Source of the DNA: Nibrella viscosa
GTDB taxonomy: Bacteria > Bacteroidota > Bacteroidia > Cytophagales > Spirosomataceae
DNA: 64,000 nucleotides
Direction: 5' to 3'
Assembly (NCBI RefSeq): GCF_039541875.1
Contig: NZ_BAABHB010000012.1
Location: 124,001-188,000 of the forward strand
Both the position numbers and the translations under genes were made by a program. Below the pieces are notes generated by a model. The model saw only the letters and a program-made list of their open reading frames with translations, did not search any database and was not told the DNA's origin. Below, one piece after another: positions 1 through 9,307 of this stretch; the stretch's first letter is position 1; each line of letters begins with the position of its first letter.

Positions 1-1
1 A

Positions 2-862
2 GCCGCCGGCACCTACATTCCGGCCGGTGCGCCGGCCGACCGGACCGACCGGACCGTGAGCTTCCGGATGCAAAACGGTGTAGCCATTTATGGTGGTTTT
101 GCCGGAACCGAAACCAGCCTGACCGAACGTCCGTTGATTGATCCGCTGATGGGTCGGCCTTCCTCGACTACCCTCAGCGGGGATATCGACGGCGACGGCA
201 CGCCGGCCGGCAACAGTTACCATGTCTTTTACCACCCCATCGGCACCGGTCTGGACCATACGGCCGTGCTCGACGGCTTTGTCATCACCGGCGGCCATGC
301 CTGCGACAGTAGCCAGGTTGATGCCACTATGGGCGGAGGCATGTATAACCACGGTTCCAGCCCCGAATTGGTCAACTGTATCTTTGTGGGGAACACGGCG
401 GCCGGCGCGGGCGGAGGCCTCTACAACGACTACTACGCCAGCCCCACGCTGGTCAACTGCCGCATCACGGCGAACTCCGCTTTTGCCGGTGGAGGCATCT
501 ATAACCTTTCGTCCTGTAACCCGTCGCTGCTGAGCTGTAGCTTTCTGGCCAATACGGCCACCCTGGGTGCCGGTATGTTCAACAACACCAACGCCAGTCC
601 GGGGCTGACCGACTGCCTTTTCCGGGCCAACTCGGCGCAGACCGGTGGTGGTGTCTATAACCTCAACGGATGTAGCCCCACGCTGGTCAACTGCCGCTTT
701 GTAGGCAACTCGGCCAAAGGTGCCGCCCTGGTCAGCCTCTTTTCTTCCCAACCCAACCTGCTGCACTGCCAGTTCAGCGATAATCAGGGTAAGCACATCA
801 TTTTTACCGACGAAACCAGTTCGGTAGGAATATTAAGCCAAGTTTTTGGAACAATAGACTAA
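2..862 (+). CDS. Truncated beta-helix surface protein (5' end outside window)
   Basis: The reading frame is open from base 2, so the gene begins upstream. It encodes a right-handed beta-helix of the polymorphic-outer-membrane-protein type, with repeated GGG(I/M)YN and LVNC(R/I)F rungs. The N-terminal part (AIYGGF, then a TLSGDIDGDGTPAGNSYH stretch) closely matches residues 345-395 of the 1230-residue protein encoded at 1534-5226, so the two genes are paralogues. The paralogue continues into Ig/PKD domains and a type IX sorting domain. This one stops inside the helix, right after a short A+T-richer tail ending QVFGTID. Without a sorting domain it would probably not reach the surface, so it is likely a decayed copy. 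The family call is firm; loss of function is inferred. Confidence 0.75.
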   Translation, partial: AAGTYIPAGAPADRTDRTVSFRMQNGVAIYGGFAGTETSLTERPLIDPLMGRPSSTTLSGDIDGDGTPAGNSYHVFYHPIGTGLDHTAVLDGFVITGGHACDSSQVDATMGGGMYNHGSSPELVNCIFVGNTAAGAGGGLYNDYYASPTLVNCRITANSAFAGGGIYNLSSCNPSLLSCSFLANTATLGAGMFNNTNASPGLTDCLFRANSAQTGGGVYNLNGCSPTLVNCRFVGNSAKGAALVSLFSSQPNLLHCQFSDNQGKHIIFTDETSSVGILSQVFGTID

Positions 863-883
863 CTATCCGGAACAATAGACTAA
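848..883. repeat. 15-bp direct repeat at the truncated gene's stop codon
   Basis: GGAACAATAGACTAA occurs at 848-862 and again at 869-883, separated by six bases. The first copy supplies the stop codon of the truncated beta-helix gene. The composition is A+T richer than the flanks. It looks like a recombination or excision scar, but no insertion sequence is visible. Confidence 0.6.
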
Positions 884-983
884 ATCCGTGTGGCCGGCAC
901 GGGCTATTTTTGGCTGTTGATCAGGTGTCTTTGTTCATTCGTCCATTGGTTAATTGGCTGGCTACGCCTAAACCCTGTCTGCT

Positions 984-1421
984 ATGAAACATTCCGTCCT
1001 GCTTCTTCCGGCCGGGCCACGCTTGGCCGGGCCACGCCTGGCCGGTATGGTGCTGGCCGGCCTGCTCACGGCCTGTGTGCCCACCGGACCCGCCGATCTC
1101 GAAGCGGTTCAGCAGCAAAACATCCGGGTGGTACGGCAACTCGAGGCCGGCCTCAACCGCCAGGACTGGGCGGGTGTGGCCCGGCTCTACGCCGAACGGG
1201 TGCGCTACAAAGGACCCCATACCCGCTACCGGGAGGTAGAGCAGACGCCCGGCCAGGTGGTGGCGGCTTACCGGGGCTATCACCTGGAGATTACCCAGCT
1301 CTACGCGGCCTATGAACACCATGTAGTAGTGGAGGGGCAGCTCAGCCACGGGCCACCCCAGCCGGTCTGTCTGATTTACACCATCGAAAATGGCCGCATT
1401 ACCAGGCAATTCACGTATTAA
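984..1421 (+). CDS. Small SnoaL/NTF2-like lipoprotein
   Basis: A 145-residue protein with a hydrophobic leader ending in a lipobox (LLTAC, Cys at residue 31), so it is probably a lipid-anchored envelope protein. The mature part, with an N-terminal helix (RVVRQLEAGLNRQDW), an aromatic and basic middle and a C-terminal strand ending ITRQFTY, resembles the SnoaL/NTF2-like cone fold used for small ligand binding or as an enzyme scaffold. No catalytic role can be assigned. The leader contains a 5-residue tandem repeat (AGPRL twice) caused by a 15-bp DNA duplication at 1010-1039. An alternative start at 1047 would bypass this and leave a very short leader. Antisense and other-frame ORFs here are shadows. 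Confidence 0.55.
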   Translation: MKHSVLLLPAGPRLAGPRLAGMVLAGLLTACVPTGPADLEAVQQQNIRVVRQLEAGLNRQDWAGVARLYAERVRYKGPHTRYREVEQTPGQVVAAYRGYHLEITQLYAAYEHHVVVEGQLSHGPPQPVCLIYTIENGRITRQFTY

Positions 1422-1533
1422 CCAACTGAGCACGCTTCATCCATGACTATACCCTTTGGCTTACCAAGTGATGAGGCCGCCTGAATGACCGGCCTCCTGC
1501 CCCTGCTATTCTACGTTCATCCGTAAAACCAAA

Positions 1534-4500
1534 ATGATTATGCCCTTTCTTTTCTACGTGCTTACTCTCCTGCTGCTCGGTTCCGCTACGACCCAGGCAG
1601 CGGTACCACCCACCACCCAAAACCCTTTGCGGCAACTCATACTGGGCAAACTTGGCCACCAGCCAACCGTCACCCTCGACCTGTATGTGATGAGCCAGTG
1701 CCCCTATGGCGTGCAGGCCGAACAAACCCTGATCCCGCTGGTCAAAGAACTTGGTCCCAAAGTCAGTTTCCGGCTGCACTACATTGTAGCCCCCGCTGCG
1801 GGTCAGGGCGCTTTCCGCAGCCTGCACGGACCAGCCGAAGTAGCCGAAAATATCCGGCAACTCGTCATTGCCGAACGCTTTCCGGCCCGGTGGCTCGACT
1901 ATCTGCTGGCCCGAGCCGATAATTACCGGAGCGACGACTGGCAGGCGGCCGCCCGGCGGGTCGGCATTGATGTGGGTGACGTGCAACGCCTGACGCAACT
2001 GCCCACGGCCAGCGCCCGCCTGTACCCCCACAGCCGGCAAACGGCGGAACGCCGCATTCGCAGTTCGCCCACGGTGCTGGTCGATGGGGAGCTTTACCGG
2101 GATGCCCTGAAGGCCCCGACCGCCAGGGTGGGTGCCAGTTGCACCACCGATGCCGAATGTAACGACGATAACGCCTGTACGAGTGACCGCTGCGATCTGG
2201 AGCTAGGAAAATGCACCAATACCCCCATCAACTGCGACGACAGCAATGCCTGTACGCTGGATCGCTGCGATCCATTAACGGAATGCTCATATGAACCCCT
2301 GAACTGTGATGATAATAATTCGGCAACCCTCGATAGCTGTGATCCGAAAAAGGGCTGTTTAAATACCCTTGTGAGCCGGGTTTACGTGAATCAGGCCGTT
2401 ACCGCGAGCGGAGACGGAACAAGCTGGGGGCAGGCCTTCAAAACCCTGACCGAAGCACTAACAGCGGCCAATACCTACGCCAGCATCACCGAAATTTGGG
2501 TAGCGAAGGGCCTCTACAAGCCCACCTCCAACACGGCCAACCGGGGGGCCAGCTTCTCGATGAAAAACAACGTAGCCATCTACGGCGGCTTCAACGGTGA
2601 TGAGAAGAGTCTGGCTGCCCGCCCGGCCATCAACCCCGTAACAGGCAGCCCTAGCAGCACCACCCTCAGTGGCGACATTGATGACGATAGGACACTCAAT
2701 GGAAATAGTTACCATCTGTTCTACAATGATGGCGTGGACAACACAGCCCTCCTGGATGGCTTTGTCATCACCGGCGGCAATGCGGATGATAGTGGCATCA
2801 TCAACTCCGGCGGGGGCATCTTCAACTCAAAAAGCAGTAATCCTAGCCTGACCAACTGTAGCTTTGTGGGCAATCAGGCTACTTATAGGGGCGGGGCCAT
2901 TTACAACCAGGGTATCGGTCTGAAGCTGACCAACTGTAGCTTTGTAGGCAATCAGGCTATCGGTATCAGTAGCAGCACCAACGAAGGCGGGGCCATCTTC
3001 AGCGGGGGCAGCCTGAGCCTGATCAACTGTAGTTTTGTGAATAATCAGACCACCGGTAGCAGCAACAGCAACGCCAGCCGGGGTGGGGCTATATTCAACA
3101 TAAGTAGCCTGAGCCTAATCAACTGCAGTTTTGTGAATAATCAGGTTTCCGGTAGCAGAATCATGCGGGGCGGGGCCATCTACAACCAGAGCGGCAGCAG
3201 CAAGCCCAGCCTGATCAACTGTAGCTTTTTGGGCAATCTGGCCACCGGAAGCAGTAGCAGCACCAACGAAGGCGGGGCCATCTACAACGATATCTTTAGC
3301 AGCCTGGGCCTAACCAATTGTAGCTTCCAAAATAATTCGGCTAGTGGGGGCGGGGCCATCTACAACAATGGCAGCAGTCTGAGCTTGACCAACTGTATAG
3401 TCTGGAACAATGGCGGCAGCAAAGCCTTTTTCAGTAACGGCGGCAGCAGCACGGTCACCTACTCACTTTTTGACAACACCACCAATGTAGGCATTAGCGA
3501 ACCGGGTAACCTGACCACCGCCGTCTCGCCCTTCTCGTCCACCAGCAGCGTAGCGCTTGCCGCCGGTTCGCCGGCCATCGATGCCGGTAGTGATGCAGCT
3601 TACACGGCAGCCAACGGACCCGCTACGGACCTGGCCGGCAACTCCCGCATCAAGGGCTGCCGCATCGACATGGGGGCTGTGGAGTACCAGGATAACAACA
3701 ACCAGCCACTGGCTTTCACCCAACAGCCGCCGGCGGCTACGGCCGTCTGTGCCGGGGCCGGTGTGTCGGTGCCGGTTAGCATGACGGGGACCGTCAGCGG
3801 CTACCAGTGGTACAAAGATGGGGGTGCCGTTACGGGGCAGACCTCGGCCACGCTCACGCTGAGTAATGTACAAACCAGTGATGCGGGCAGCTACTCGCTG
3901 GTCGTGACGGGTGCCTGCAACTCGCTCACCTCTACCGCCTTCAGCCTCACGGTAAATACCCCGCCCACCAGTGTCAGTCTAATCGGCAGCGGTCCGCTCA
4001 CCTGTGTCCAGACCAGTGTTACCCTGACCGCTACGGCCGGCGGAGCCGGTAGTTATACCCTCAGCAACGGGCAGACCAACAACACCGGTGTATTTGTGGT
4101 CACCCAGCCCGGCCCTTACACCGTTACGGCCGCCAGCACCAGCGGCTGTTCGGCTACGGCTACTACCACCGTCACCAGCCACACGGCCACGGCCACCATC
4201 AGCAACTTTGTGGCGGGCTCCAACCCCCTGGCGCTGGGTCAGCCCTTCAGCCTCACGGCCCTGCTCAGCCAGGCAGCCAACGGTACACCGGCCGTGATTG
4301 CCTGGGGCGACGGCACCACCACCGCTGGTAGTGTGAGTGGCGGGCAGCTCACCGCCCAGCGCAGCTACACCTCCGCCGGGGTCTACTCGGTGACTGTCAG
4401 CCTGGCGGGCAACTGCCCCACCAGCCGCGTCTACCAGTACGCCGTCGTCTACGACCCCACCGCCGGCTTTGTTACCGGGGGCGGCTGGATCGACTCACCC

Positions 4501-5226
4501 GTAGTAGATGCGACCATCTGTGCCAGCTGCACCTTCATGCGGGTGGGCGGCAAGGCCAGTTTCGGCTTTGTGGCCAAGTACCAGAAAGGCAAGAGCCTAC
4601 CCACGGGCGACACCGACTTCAAGTTTGAGGCTGGGGGGCTGGTATTCAGGAGCACGGCCTATGAGTGGCTGGTGGTGGCCGGCAGCAAGGCGCAGTTCAA
4701 GGGCACAGGCAGCATCAACGGCCAGGGCGGCTACGGCTTCATGCTGACGGCCACCGACGGTGATCTGGGCAAGGCGAAAGGCCCCGACCGCTTCCGCATT
4801 AAGATCTGGCAGACCAGCAGCAACCAGACCGTGTATGACAACCAGTACGGAGCCGACGACACGGCCGACCCTAGTACGCAGATCGGGGGTGGCTCGATTG
4901 TGATCCACGACCCCAACAGCAAGAACGCCCGCCAGGCTGCCGGCCTGGAGCCGGTGCTGGTAGCCGATGCGGTACTGCTGAGCAGTGCTCCTAACCCGGT
5001 GGCCGAGCGCACCACGCTGCGGTTCATGCTGCCGCAGGGCGGGCGCTACCAACTGGCGGTGACCGACCTGCACGGCCGGGCGGTGGCGCAGTGGCCGGCG
5101 AGTGTGGCCGAAGCGGGCGTAGCGTATGAGGTTACCTGGGAGCGGGGCCAGACACCCGGCGGGGTGTATGTGGGCCTGCTCCGTAGTGAGCAGGGTAGCA
5201 AAGCCATCCGCCTGCTGCTAAAGTAG
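1534..5226 (+). CDS. Secreted T9SS fusion: thioredoxin-like, Cys-rich repeats, beta-helix, Ig/PKD
   Basis: 1230 residues. The signal peptide covers about residues 1-22. Residues 45-195 form a thioredoxin-like (DsbA/GILT-type) domain with CPYG at 56-59 and a cis-proline loop SSPT at 177-180; the usual second active-site Cys is absent, giving a monothiol site. Residues 203-276 hold about three Dictyostelium CTDC-like Cys-rich repeats (NACTSDRCD and NACTLDRCD). Residues 283-718 form a parallel beta-helix rich in LTNCSF and GGAIYN rungs. An Ig-like domain (about 725-810), a second Ig/HYR-like domain and a PKD domain (about 887-970) follow. The last ~85 residues (SSAPNPVAERTTLRF onward) are a type A sorting domain, so the protein should be exported by type IX secretion and surface-attached. 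The substrate is unknown. A strong terminator follows, and a membrane thioredoxin gene lies next downstream. Confidence 0.85.
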   Translation: MIMPFLFYVLTLLLLGSATTQAAVPPTTQNPLRQLILGKLGHQPTVTLDLYVMSQCPYGVQAEQTLIPLVKELGPKVSFRLHYIVAPAAGQGAFRSLHGPAEVAENIRQLVIAERFPARWLDYLLARADNYRSDDWQAAARRVGIDVGDVQRLTQLPTASARLYPHSRQTAERRIRSSPTVLVDGELYRDALKAPTARVGASCTTDAECNDDNACTSDRCDLELGKCTNTPINCDDSNACTLDRCDPLTECSYEPLNCDDNNSATLDSCDPKKGCLNTLVSRVYVNQAVTASGDGTSWGQAFKTLTEALTAANTYASITEIWVAKGLYKPTSNTANRGASFSMKNNVAIYGGFNGDEKSLAARPAINPVTGSPSSTTLSGDIDDDRTLNGNSYHLFYNDGVDNTALLDGFVITGGNADDSGIINSGGGIFNSKSSNPSLTNCSFVGNQATYRGGAIYNQGIGLKLTNCSFVGNQAIGISSSTNEGGAIFSGGSLSLINCSFVNNQTTGSSNSNASRGGAIFNISSLSLINCSFVNNQVSGSRIMRGGAIYNQSGSSKPSLINCSFLGNLATGSSSSTNEGGAIYNDIFSSLGLTNCSFQNNSASGGGAIYNNGSSLSLTNCIVWNNGGSKAFFSNGGSSTVTYSLFDNTTNVGISEPGNLTTAVSPFSSTSSVALAAGSPAIDAGSDAAYTAANGPATDLAGNSRIKGCRIDMGAVEYQDNNNQPLAFTQQPPAATAVCAGAGVSVPVSMTGTVSGYQWYKDGGAVTGQTSATLTLSNVQTSDAGSYSLVVTGACNSLTSTAFSLTVNTPPTSVSLIGSGPLTCVQTSVTLTATAGGAGSYTLSNGQTNNTGVFVVTQPGPYTVTAASTSGCSATATTTVTSHTATATISNFVAGSNPLALGQPFSLTALLSQAANGTPAVIAWGDGTTTAGSVSGGQLTAQRSYTSAGVYSVTVSLAGNCPTSRVYQYAVVYDPTAGFVTGGGWIDSPVVDATICASCTFMRVGGKASFGFVAKYQKGKSLPTGDTDFKFEAGGLVFRSTAYEWLVVAGSKAQFKGTGSINGQGGYGFMLTATDGDLGKAKGPDRFRIKIWQTSSNQTVYDNQYGADDTADPSTQIGGGSIVIHDPNSKNARQAAGLEPVLVADAVLLSSAPNPVAERTTLRFMLPQGGRYQLAVTDLHGRAVAQWPASVAEAGVAYEVTWERGQTPGGVYVGLLRSEQGSKAIRLLLK

Positions 5227-5257
5227 TCACCTGAACCGGCGTAACGCCAGAAACAAT

Positions 5258-5307
5258 ACCGGACCCGGCAAAAGGCTTTATAACCTGTTGCCGGGTCCGG
5301 TAGTTTT
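5258..5307 (+). terminator. Intrinsic terminator-like hairpin
   Basis: A perfect 14-bp stem (5258-5271 pairing with 5288-5301) with a 16-nt loop, followed by a weak T-rich tail. It sits 30 bp after the large surface-protein gene and separates it from the thioredoxin gene at 5338. Confidence 0.7.
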
Positions 5308-5337
5308 ACTATACAGCACCCGTAAACACAACAAGCT

Positions 5338-5976
5338 ATGAGCGACACGCCTAAAAAATCGACCCGCTGGCTCCTGTATGCCATGCTCGCAGCATTCGTG
5401 CTGGTCTTATTGTTTACCGAACTGGGCACCGCTCTGCGCGGCAACCTTCAGCAACTGTTCCTGAAAACCGGCGTCAACGACGCACCGGCTTCGGGCGTGC
5501 CGGTGACGGCCGCTACCGTCAGCCCGGCCGAACAACCAGCGGTCACCGCTTCGGGGCCGCCGTACCAACTGGCCCTTTCTACCCTCGACGGCAAAACCGT
5601 TTCCCTGGATGACCTGAAAGGAAAAGTGATCTTTCTGAACCAATGGGCTACCTGGTGCCCGCCCTGCCGGGCCGAAATGCCCGCCATCGAAAAACTGTAT
5701 CAGTCGGTGGATAAGAGCAAGGTAGCGTTTGTGATGCTGTCGCTGGACGAAAACCCGGCAAAGGCCCGCCGGTATATCGAGCAGAACAAATTCACCTTCC
5801 CGGTCTACGTACCGGCCGGCCCCATGCCCAATGACTTTACCACCGAAGCCATACCCACCACGCTGATCCTGGACCCCGACGGCCGCATTGCCCAGCGCAT
5901 GGAAGGGATGTTTAATTACGATACCGCTGAGTTCAGGCAGTACCTCGACTCGCTCGCCCGATCGGCGAAAAGATAG
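5338..5976 (+). CDS. TlpA-family membrane-anchored thioredoxin
   Basis: 212 residues. A short basic N-terminus is followed by one transmembrane segment (about residues 12-30, LLYAMLAAFVLVLLF), a linker rich in Pro, Ala and Thr, and a TlpA/ResA-type thioredoxin domain from about residue 75. The active site WCPPC is at about 104-108 in the context NQWATWCPPCRAEMP, and the cis-proline loop is AIPTT. Such proteins reduce or reshuffle disulfides on the periplasmic side, for example in cytochrome c maturation. It lies directly after a secreted protein with a thioredoxin-like domain and Cys-rich repeats, so a role in its disulfide handling is an attractive inference. The monocistronic layout (terminator upstream, convergent gene downstream) neither supports nor excludes this. 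Confidence 0.88.
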   Translation: MSDTPKKSTRWLLYAMLAAFVLVLLFTELGTALRGNLQQLFLKTGVNDAPASGVPVTAATVSPAEQPAVTASGPPYQLALSTLDGKTVSLDDLKGKVIFLNQWATWCPPCRAEMPAIEKLYQSVDKSKVAFVMLSLDENPAKARRYIEQNKFTFPVYVPAGPMPNDFTTEAIPTTLILDPDGRIAQRMEGMFNYDTAEFRQYLDSLARSAKR

Positions 5977-6044
5977 CTGCGCCGGGGTTGTGATTCAGGG
6001 ATAAGAACCATATTCTGGCTGTCCATAAACGGCCAACGCGGACG

Positions 6045-6752
6045 TCACTCGGTAAGCCTGCTAATCGGCGTCAGCATAACCTTCCGGAACTCGACCTCGG
6101 CCCCTTCGGCCTGTAGCGCGATCTGGCCTTGCCGGGCGGTGGCGTTGTAGCCGAAATTAACCAGGTCGTTGTTTACCCAGACCTTGATGGAATCGTTCAG
6201 GCACTCGATCACCATCGTGTTCCATCCGCCCAGGGGTTTTTCGGAGCCGTCGGTCAGGTTGATCACGCGCCGTTCCTTACCCTCGGTGATACCCCAGTTC
6301 TCTTTGGGGCCACGACGTTTCTCCATATCCGGCACGGTAATGTCCTCGACAATGCACCAGAAGTCGCCCGCATTCTGGTGCATCATCTGCACCTCGATCG
6401 ATTTGGGAAACATCTTATAGAGGGATCGTGGGGTAGAAGCATGCACGAGTACCCCGCAATTACCCGGTTTACCGGCAAAGCGGTAGTGCACTTCGAGCCG
6501 GTAGTTCTGGTACGAGGCATCGGTGATCAGGTGGCCGTTGGGCTCCCCCATACTAACCAGCAGTCCATCGCGCACAAGAAACGGATTTTTGACCGACGGG
6601 TTATTATCCATCGCCGGTACATCCGCATGCCAGCCGCTGAGATCTTTACCATTAAACAGGCTTTTGGATTGAGCCAATGACGACAGCGGCAGTAGCGGAA
6701 TGATAAGCAGGAGCAGGTAACAACCCACTCGGGTATAGTTCCGTGAATTCAT
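6045..6752 (-). CDS. DUF1080 (3-keto-disaccharide hydrolase-like) secreted protein
   Basis: 235 residues with a signal peptide (about 1-28, ending SSLAQS) and one DUF1080 domain, a concanavalin-like beta-sandwich. Family markers include SLFNGKDLSGWH at the start, the GNCGVLVHA strand, and WNTMVIECLNDSIKVWVN near the end. DUF1080 members in Bacteroidota are commonly exported and linked to carbohydrate breakdown, with 3-keto-glycoside hydrolysis reported for some. The substrate here cannot be read from sequence. No sugar-utilisation genes adjoin it: the next gene on the same strand is a TonB receptor and the previous one is convergent. Confidence 0.85.
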   Translation of the reverse strand: MNSRNYTRVGCYLLLLIIPLLPLSSLAQSKSLFNGKDLSGWHADVPAMDNNPSVKNPFLVRDGLLVSMGEPNGHLITDASYQNYRLEVHYRFAGKPGNCGVLVHASTPRSLYKMFPKSIEVQMMHQNAGDFWCIVEDITVPDMEKRRGPKENWGITEGKERRVINLTDGSEKPLGGWNTMVIECLNDSIKVWVNNDLVNFGYNATARQGQIALQAEGAEVEFRKVMLTPISRLTE

Positions 6753-6803
6753 GACGTAAGGTAGTAAGGGTTTTGGCTAAAGATACGTAAATAGCCGACG
6801 CAA

Positions 6804-9284
6804 TCAGAACTTCGCCCCAACCGTCAGGTAAAACGCCCGGCCGTCGGCGGGGATAATGCCGGGACCGGGGTAGGCGTCGGCCCGGCGGGTAAAGTAGTGG
6901 GCGTCGAGCAGGTTATTGCAGGTACCCTCCAGGCTCAGCCATTTCCAGCGGTAAGCGGCCGAAAAATCGACCACCTGATAGGCGGGGATAACCCCATTGA
7001 CGGCCGTGGAGGTACGGCGGGCGTTGGTAGCGTCGGTAAAGTGTTCGCCGGTATAGGCGTATTGCAGCGTAGCCGACAGATCGGCTCCGTTGGCTAAGGT
7101 CCGGCGCAGGGTTGAGCCCGTGCGAATCAACACCGGTGGGACTTGTTCCACCCGTTTGTTGCGGATGGTGTTGTCGGTGGTATTGATGTAGCGGGCATCG
7201 ATCAACGAGACGTTGGCGAATACCGACCAGCCCGTCAGAGCCTCGCGGTTGCCGAACAGTTTCGGGATATCCACCTCCCCAAAGGCTTCGATACCCAGGT
7301 TGCGCGAATCGGCGATGTTGGTGCGCAGCCGGTAGTCGAGGTAAAGGGGTGGCTGATCAGCCTTCAGCAGCAGCCCGATGCGGTCTTTATAGGCAATGTA
7401 AAAAGCCGTTACGTCGAACGTGAAGAAGTCCTCGGCGCTCCCGCGAATCCCCAGGTCGGCGGTGTAGCCGCGCTCGTCTTTGATGTTCGCATCAACGGCA
7501 AAGTTGGGGTTGGCAATGCGGAGGTCGGAGAAGTTGATAGCCCGGTAATTCTGCGACACATTGCCGTATACTTCCAGCTTATCCGTCGGCTTATAGCTCA
7601 CCCCGAGTCCCAGCAGCGGAAACGAGCGCCGGCGTACCTGCGCATCGTCGATTCGGTTATCCACAATCAGGTTACCGGCAAAGTCAAATACCCGTTGCTT
7701 GTAATACCCTTCCGAAAACGTCCGGATGCTTTCAAACCGGATACCGGGCGTAACACTCAGTTTGGAACTAAGATTGAAAATGTTCTCCACAAAAACAGCA
7801 TCGTTTTTGTTGGGAAAGCGGTAGTCGGAGCCTTCCAGACTAGTTGGGTTCAGAAAGTAAAAGTCGGCACCGGCCTGGTTGTTGGCGTCGCCCTGCCGGG
7901 CGGTGGTGGTGCCCCGGTACCAGCGCACACCGGCCAGAAACGTGGCCGGTTGGCCCGCTACCGTATAGCGATGCAGCAGCCGGGTTTCGTTGCCGATATT
8001 GGTAAAGCCGCCGTCGATCAGGTTGCGGTTGCCGCCCAGATCGGCCACATTGATGCGTTCCAGATTACCTAAGGCCGAGCGGCCGGCAATAAGCCCAAAT
8101 GTGCGGGTGTTCAACCGCGTCCGCTCCGACAGCTGGTAATCGGCCGTAACGGCCATCAGGTTCCAGTGCACGCTGAACCAGTTGCGGGTGCGGATCGACT
8201 GCCGGGGATTCTGCGCAAACTGAGCGTCGGTGAGGCCGCCGGGCTGCTGCGCCAGGTAATCCATGTAGGTATACTCCACGCCCAGCATCAGCTTCGGCGC
8301 TACCTGGTACCGTAGGGAGCCGTAGGCGGTGTTATTGGTAAAGTCAGAATTGGGCCGCCAGCCGTTGCCCTGCTTGCGCTGGTAAAAGGCATAGTAGTTC
8401 AGCTTACCGTCGGCCACCGTTCCGCCCACGCTGTTGAACGAGCCGAAAAAACCCCAGGAGCCGATGGTCTGCCGGCTGTTTACCTCAATGGCTTTGTCTT
8501 TGGGGCCGCGCTGAAACCGGAAGTTCAGCATCCCGCCAAACTGGGTACCGTATTGTAGCGAAGCCGCTCCGCGCACCACCTCAATACGCTCCAGGGCCTC
8601 CATCGGCGGGGTATAGTAGCTTTCCGGATAACCCAGCGCATCGGCAGATATGTCATATCCGTTCTGCCGGGTATTGAAGTTCGATGTCCGGTTAGGGCTG
8701 AGCCCCCGCCCGCCGATACCGAGTTGCAGACCGGCTCCGTCGCTCTCCCAGATGTTGAGGCCGGTCACTTTGGCAAAGACCTGCCGGGCGTTATTGGTGG
8801 CTTTATTGGCGGTCAGATCGCGCAGCACTACTACTTCGCTTTTCTTGGCCTCGTAAATGGCCGTACCTTCCACCGATTTCAGCCGCGTGATCCCAAACGT
8901 CCGCTCCCGTTGTGCCTGCACCACCACTTCATCCAGATTTTTGGCCAGTTCGGTCAGTTCAAAGTTGAGGGTCTGCGGTTCAGTGCCAAATAATACGGTT
9001 TGGGTAGTCGTTTCCAATCCCAGCGCAAAGGCCACCACAGTGTAGGTGCCGGCCGGAAGCTTGAGCCGGTACTGCCCATTGGCGTCGGTAAGGGTGCTAT
9101 ACCGGCCGTCCTGCGTGGTCACCACGGCCTCTTCGACCGGTTTCTGGTTGTCGGCCCGGCGGATCTGACCAGTCAGCACGGAGGTTTGGGCGAAGAGCGG
9201 ACTAGTCAGGACGATCAGACCTGTTACCAGCAGCAGGCGTTTCAGAATTATGATTTTATTTGCGCAGCGTAAAAAGTGGTACAC
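6804..9284 (-). CDS. FecA-like TonB-dependent outer-membrane receptor
   Basis: 826 residues. A signal peptide ends near LTSPLFAQ. A carboxypeptidase-regulatory-like domain follows (TGQIRRADNQKPVEEAVV to about residue 110), then a TonB plug (LDEVVVQAQ, LERIEVVRGAASLQYGTQF) and a 22-strand-type barrel ending in an aromatic-rich strand (AFYLTVGAKF). The plug and barrel resemble Fe(III)-dicitrate receptors (FecA), so uptake of a ferric chelate is likely. No anti-sigma factor or siderophore genes adjoin it. The only in-frame start near the leader is a GTG at 9284; there is no ATG before the hydrophobic segment. A promoter-like TAAATTTG (minus strand) lies just upstream and supports this start. Confidence 0.9.
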   Translation of the reverse strand: MYHFLRCANKIIILKRLLLVTGLIVLTSPLFAQTSVLTGQIRRADNQKPVEEAVVTTQDGRYSTLTDANGQYRLKLPAGTYTVVAFALGLETTTQTVLFGTEPQTLNFELTELAKNLDEVVVQAQRERTFGITRLKSVEGTAIYEAKKSEVVVLRDLTANKATNNARQVFAKVTGLNIWESDGAGLQLGIGGRGLSPNRTSNFNTRQNGYDISADALGYPESYYTPPMEALERIEVVRGAASLQYGTQFGGMLNFRFQRGPKDKAIEVNSRQTIGSWGFFGSFNSVGGTVADGKLNYYAFYQRKQGNGWRPNSDFTNNTAYGSLRYQVAPKLMLGVEYTYMDYLAQQPGGLTDAQFAQNPRQSIRTRNWFSVHWNLMAVTADYQLSERTRLNTRTFGLIAGRSALGNLERINVADLGGNRNLIDGGFTNIGNETRLLHRYTVAGQPATFLAGVRWYRGTTTARQGDANNQAGADFYFLNPTSLEGSDYRFPNKNDAVFVENIFNLSSKLSVTPGIRFESIRTFSEGYYKQRVFDFAGNLIVDNRIDDAQVRRRSFPLLGLGVSYKPTDKLEVYGNVSQNYRAINFSDLRIANPNFAVDANIKDERGYTADLGIRGSAEDFFTFDVTAFYIAYKDRIGLLLKADQPPLYLDYRLRTNIADSRNLGIEAFGEVDIPKLFGNREALTGWSVFANVSLIDARYINTTDNTIRNKRVEQVPPVLIRTGSTLRRTLANGADLSATLQYAYTGEHFTDATNARRTSTAVNGVIPAYQVVDFSAAYRWKWLSLEGTCNNLLDAHYFTRRADAYPGPGIIPADGRAFYLTVGAKF

Positions 9285-9307
9285 GGTTCGGCGTCGATAA
9301 TCTTACG

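Noticed and set aside
890..1433. Overlapping ORFs on both strands around the small lipoprotein
   Set aside because: They lack signal sequences or domains, whereas the frame at 984-1421 has a lipobox and a coherent fold pattern.
7143..8072. 309-codon plus-strand ORF inside the TonB receptor gene
   Set aside because: It is antisense to a clear FecA-like receptor with full plug and barrel motifs, and its product has no recognisable domain; a G+C-driven shadow.
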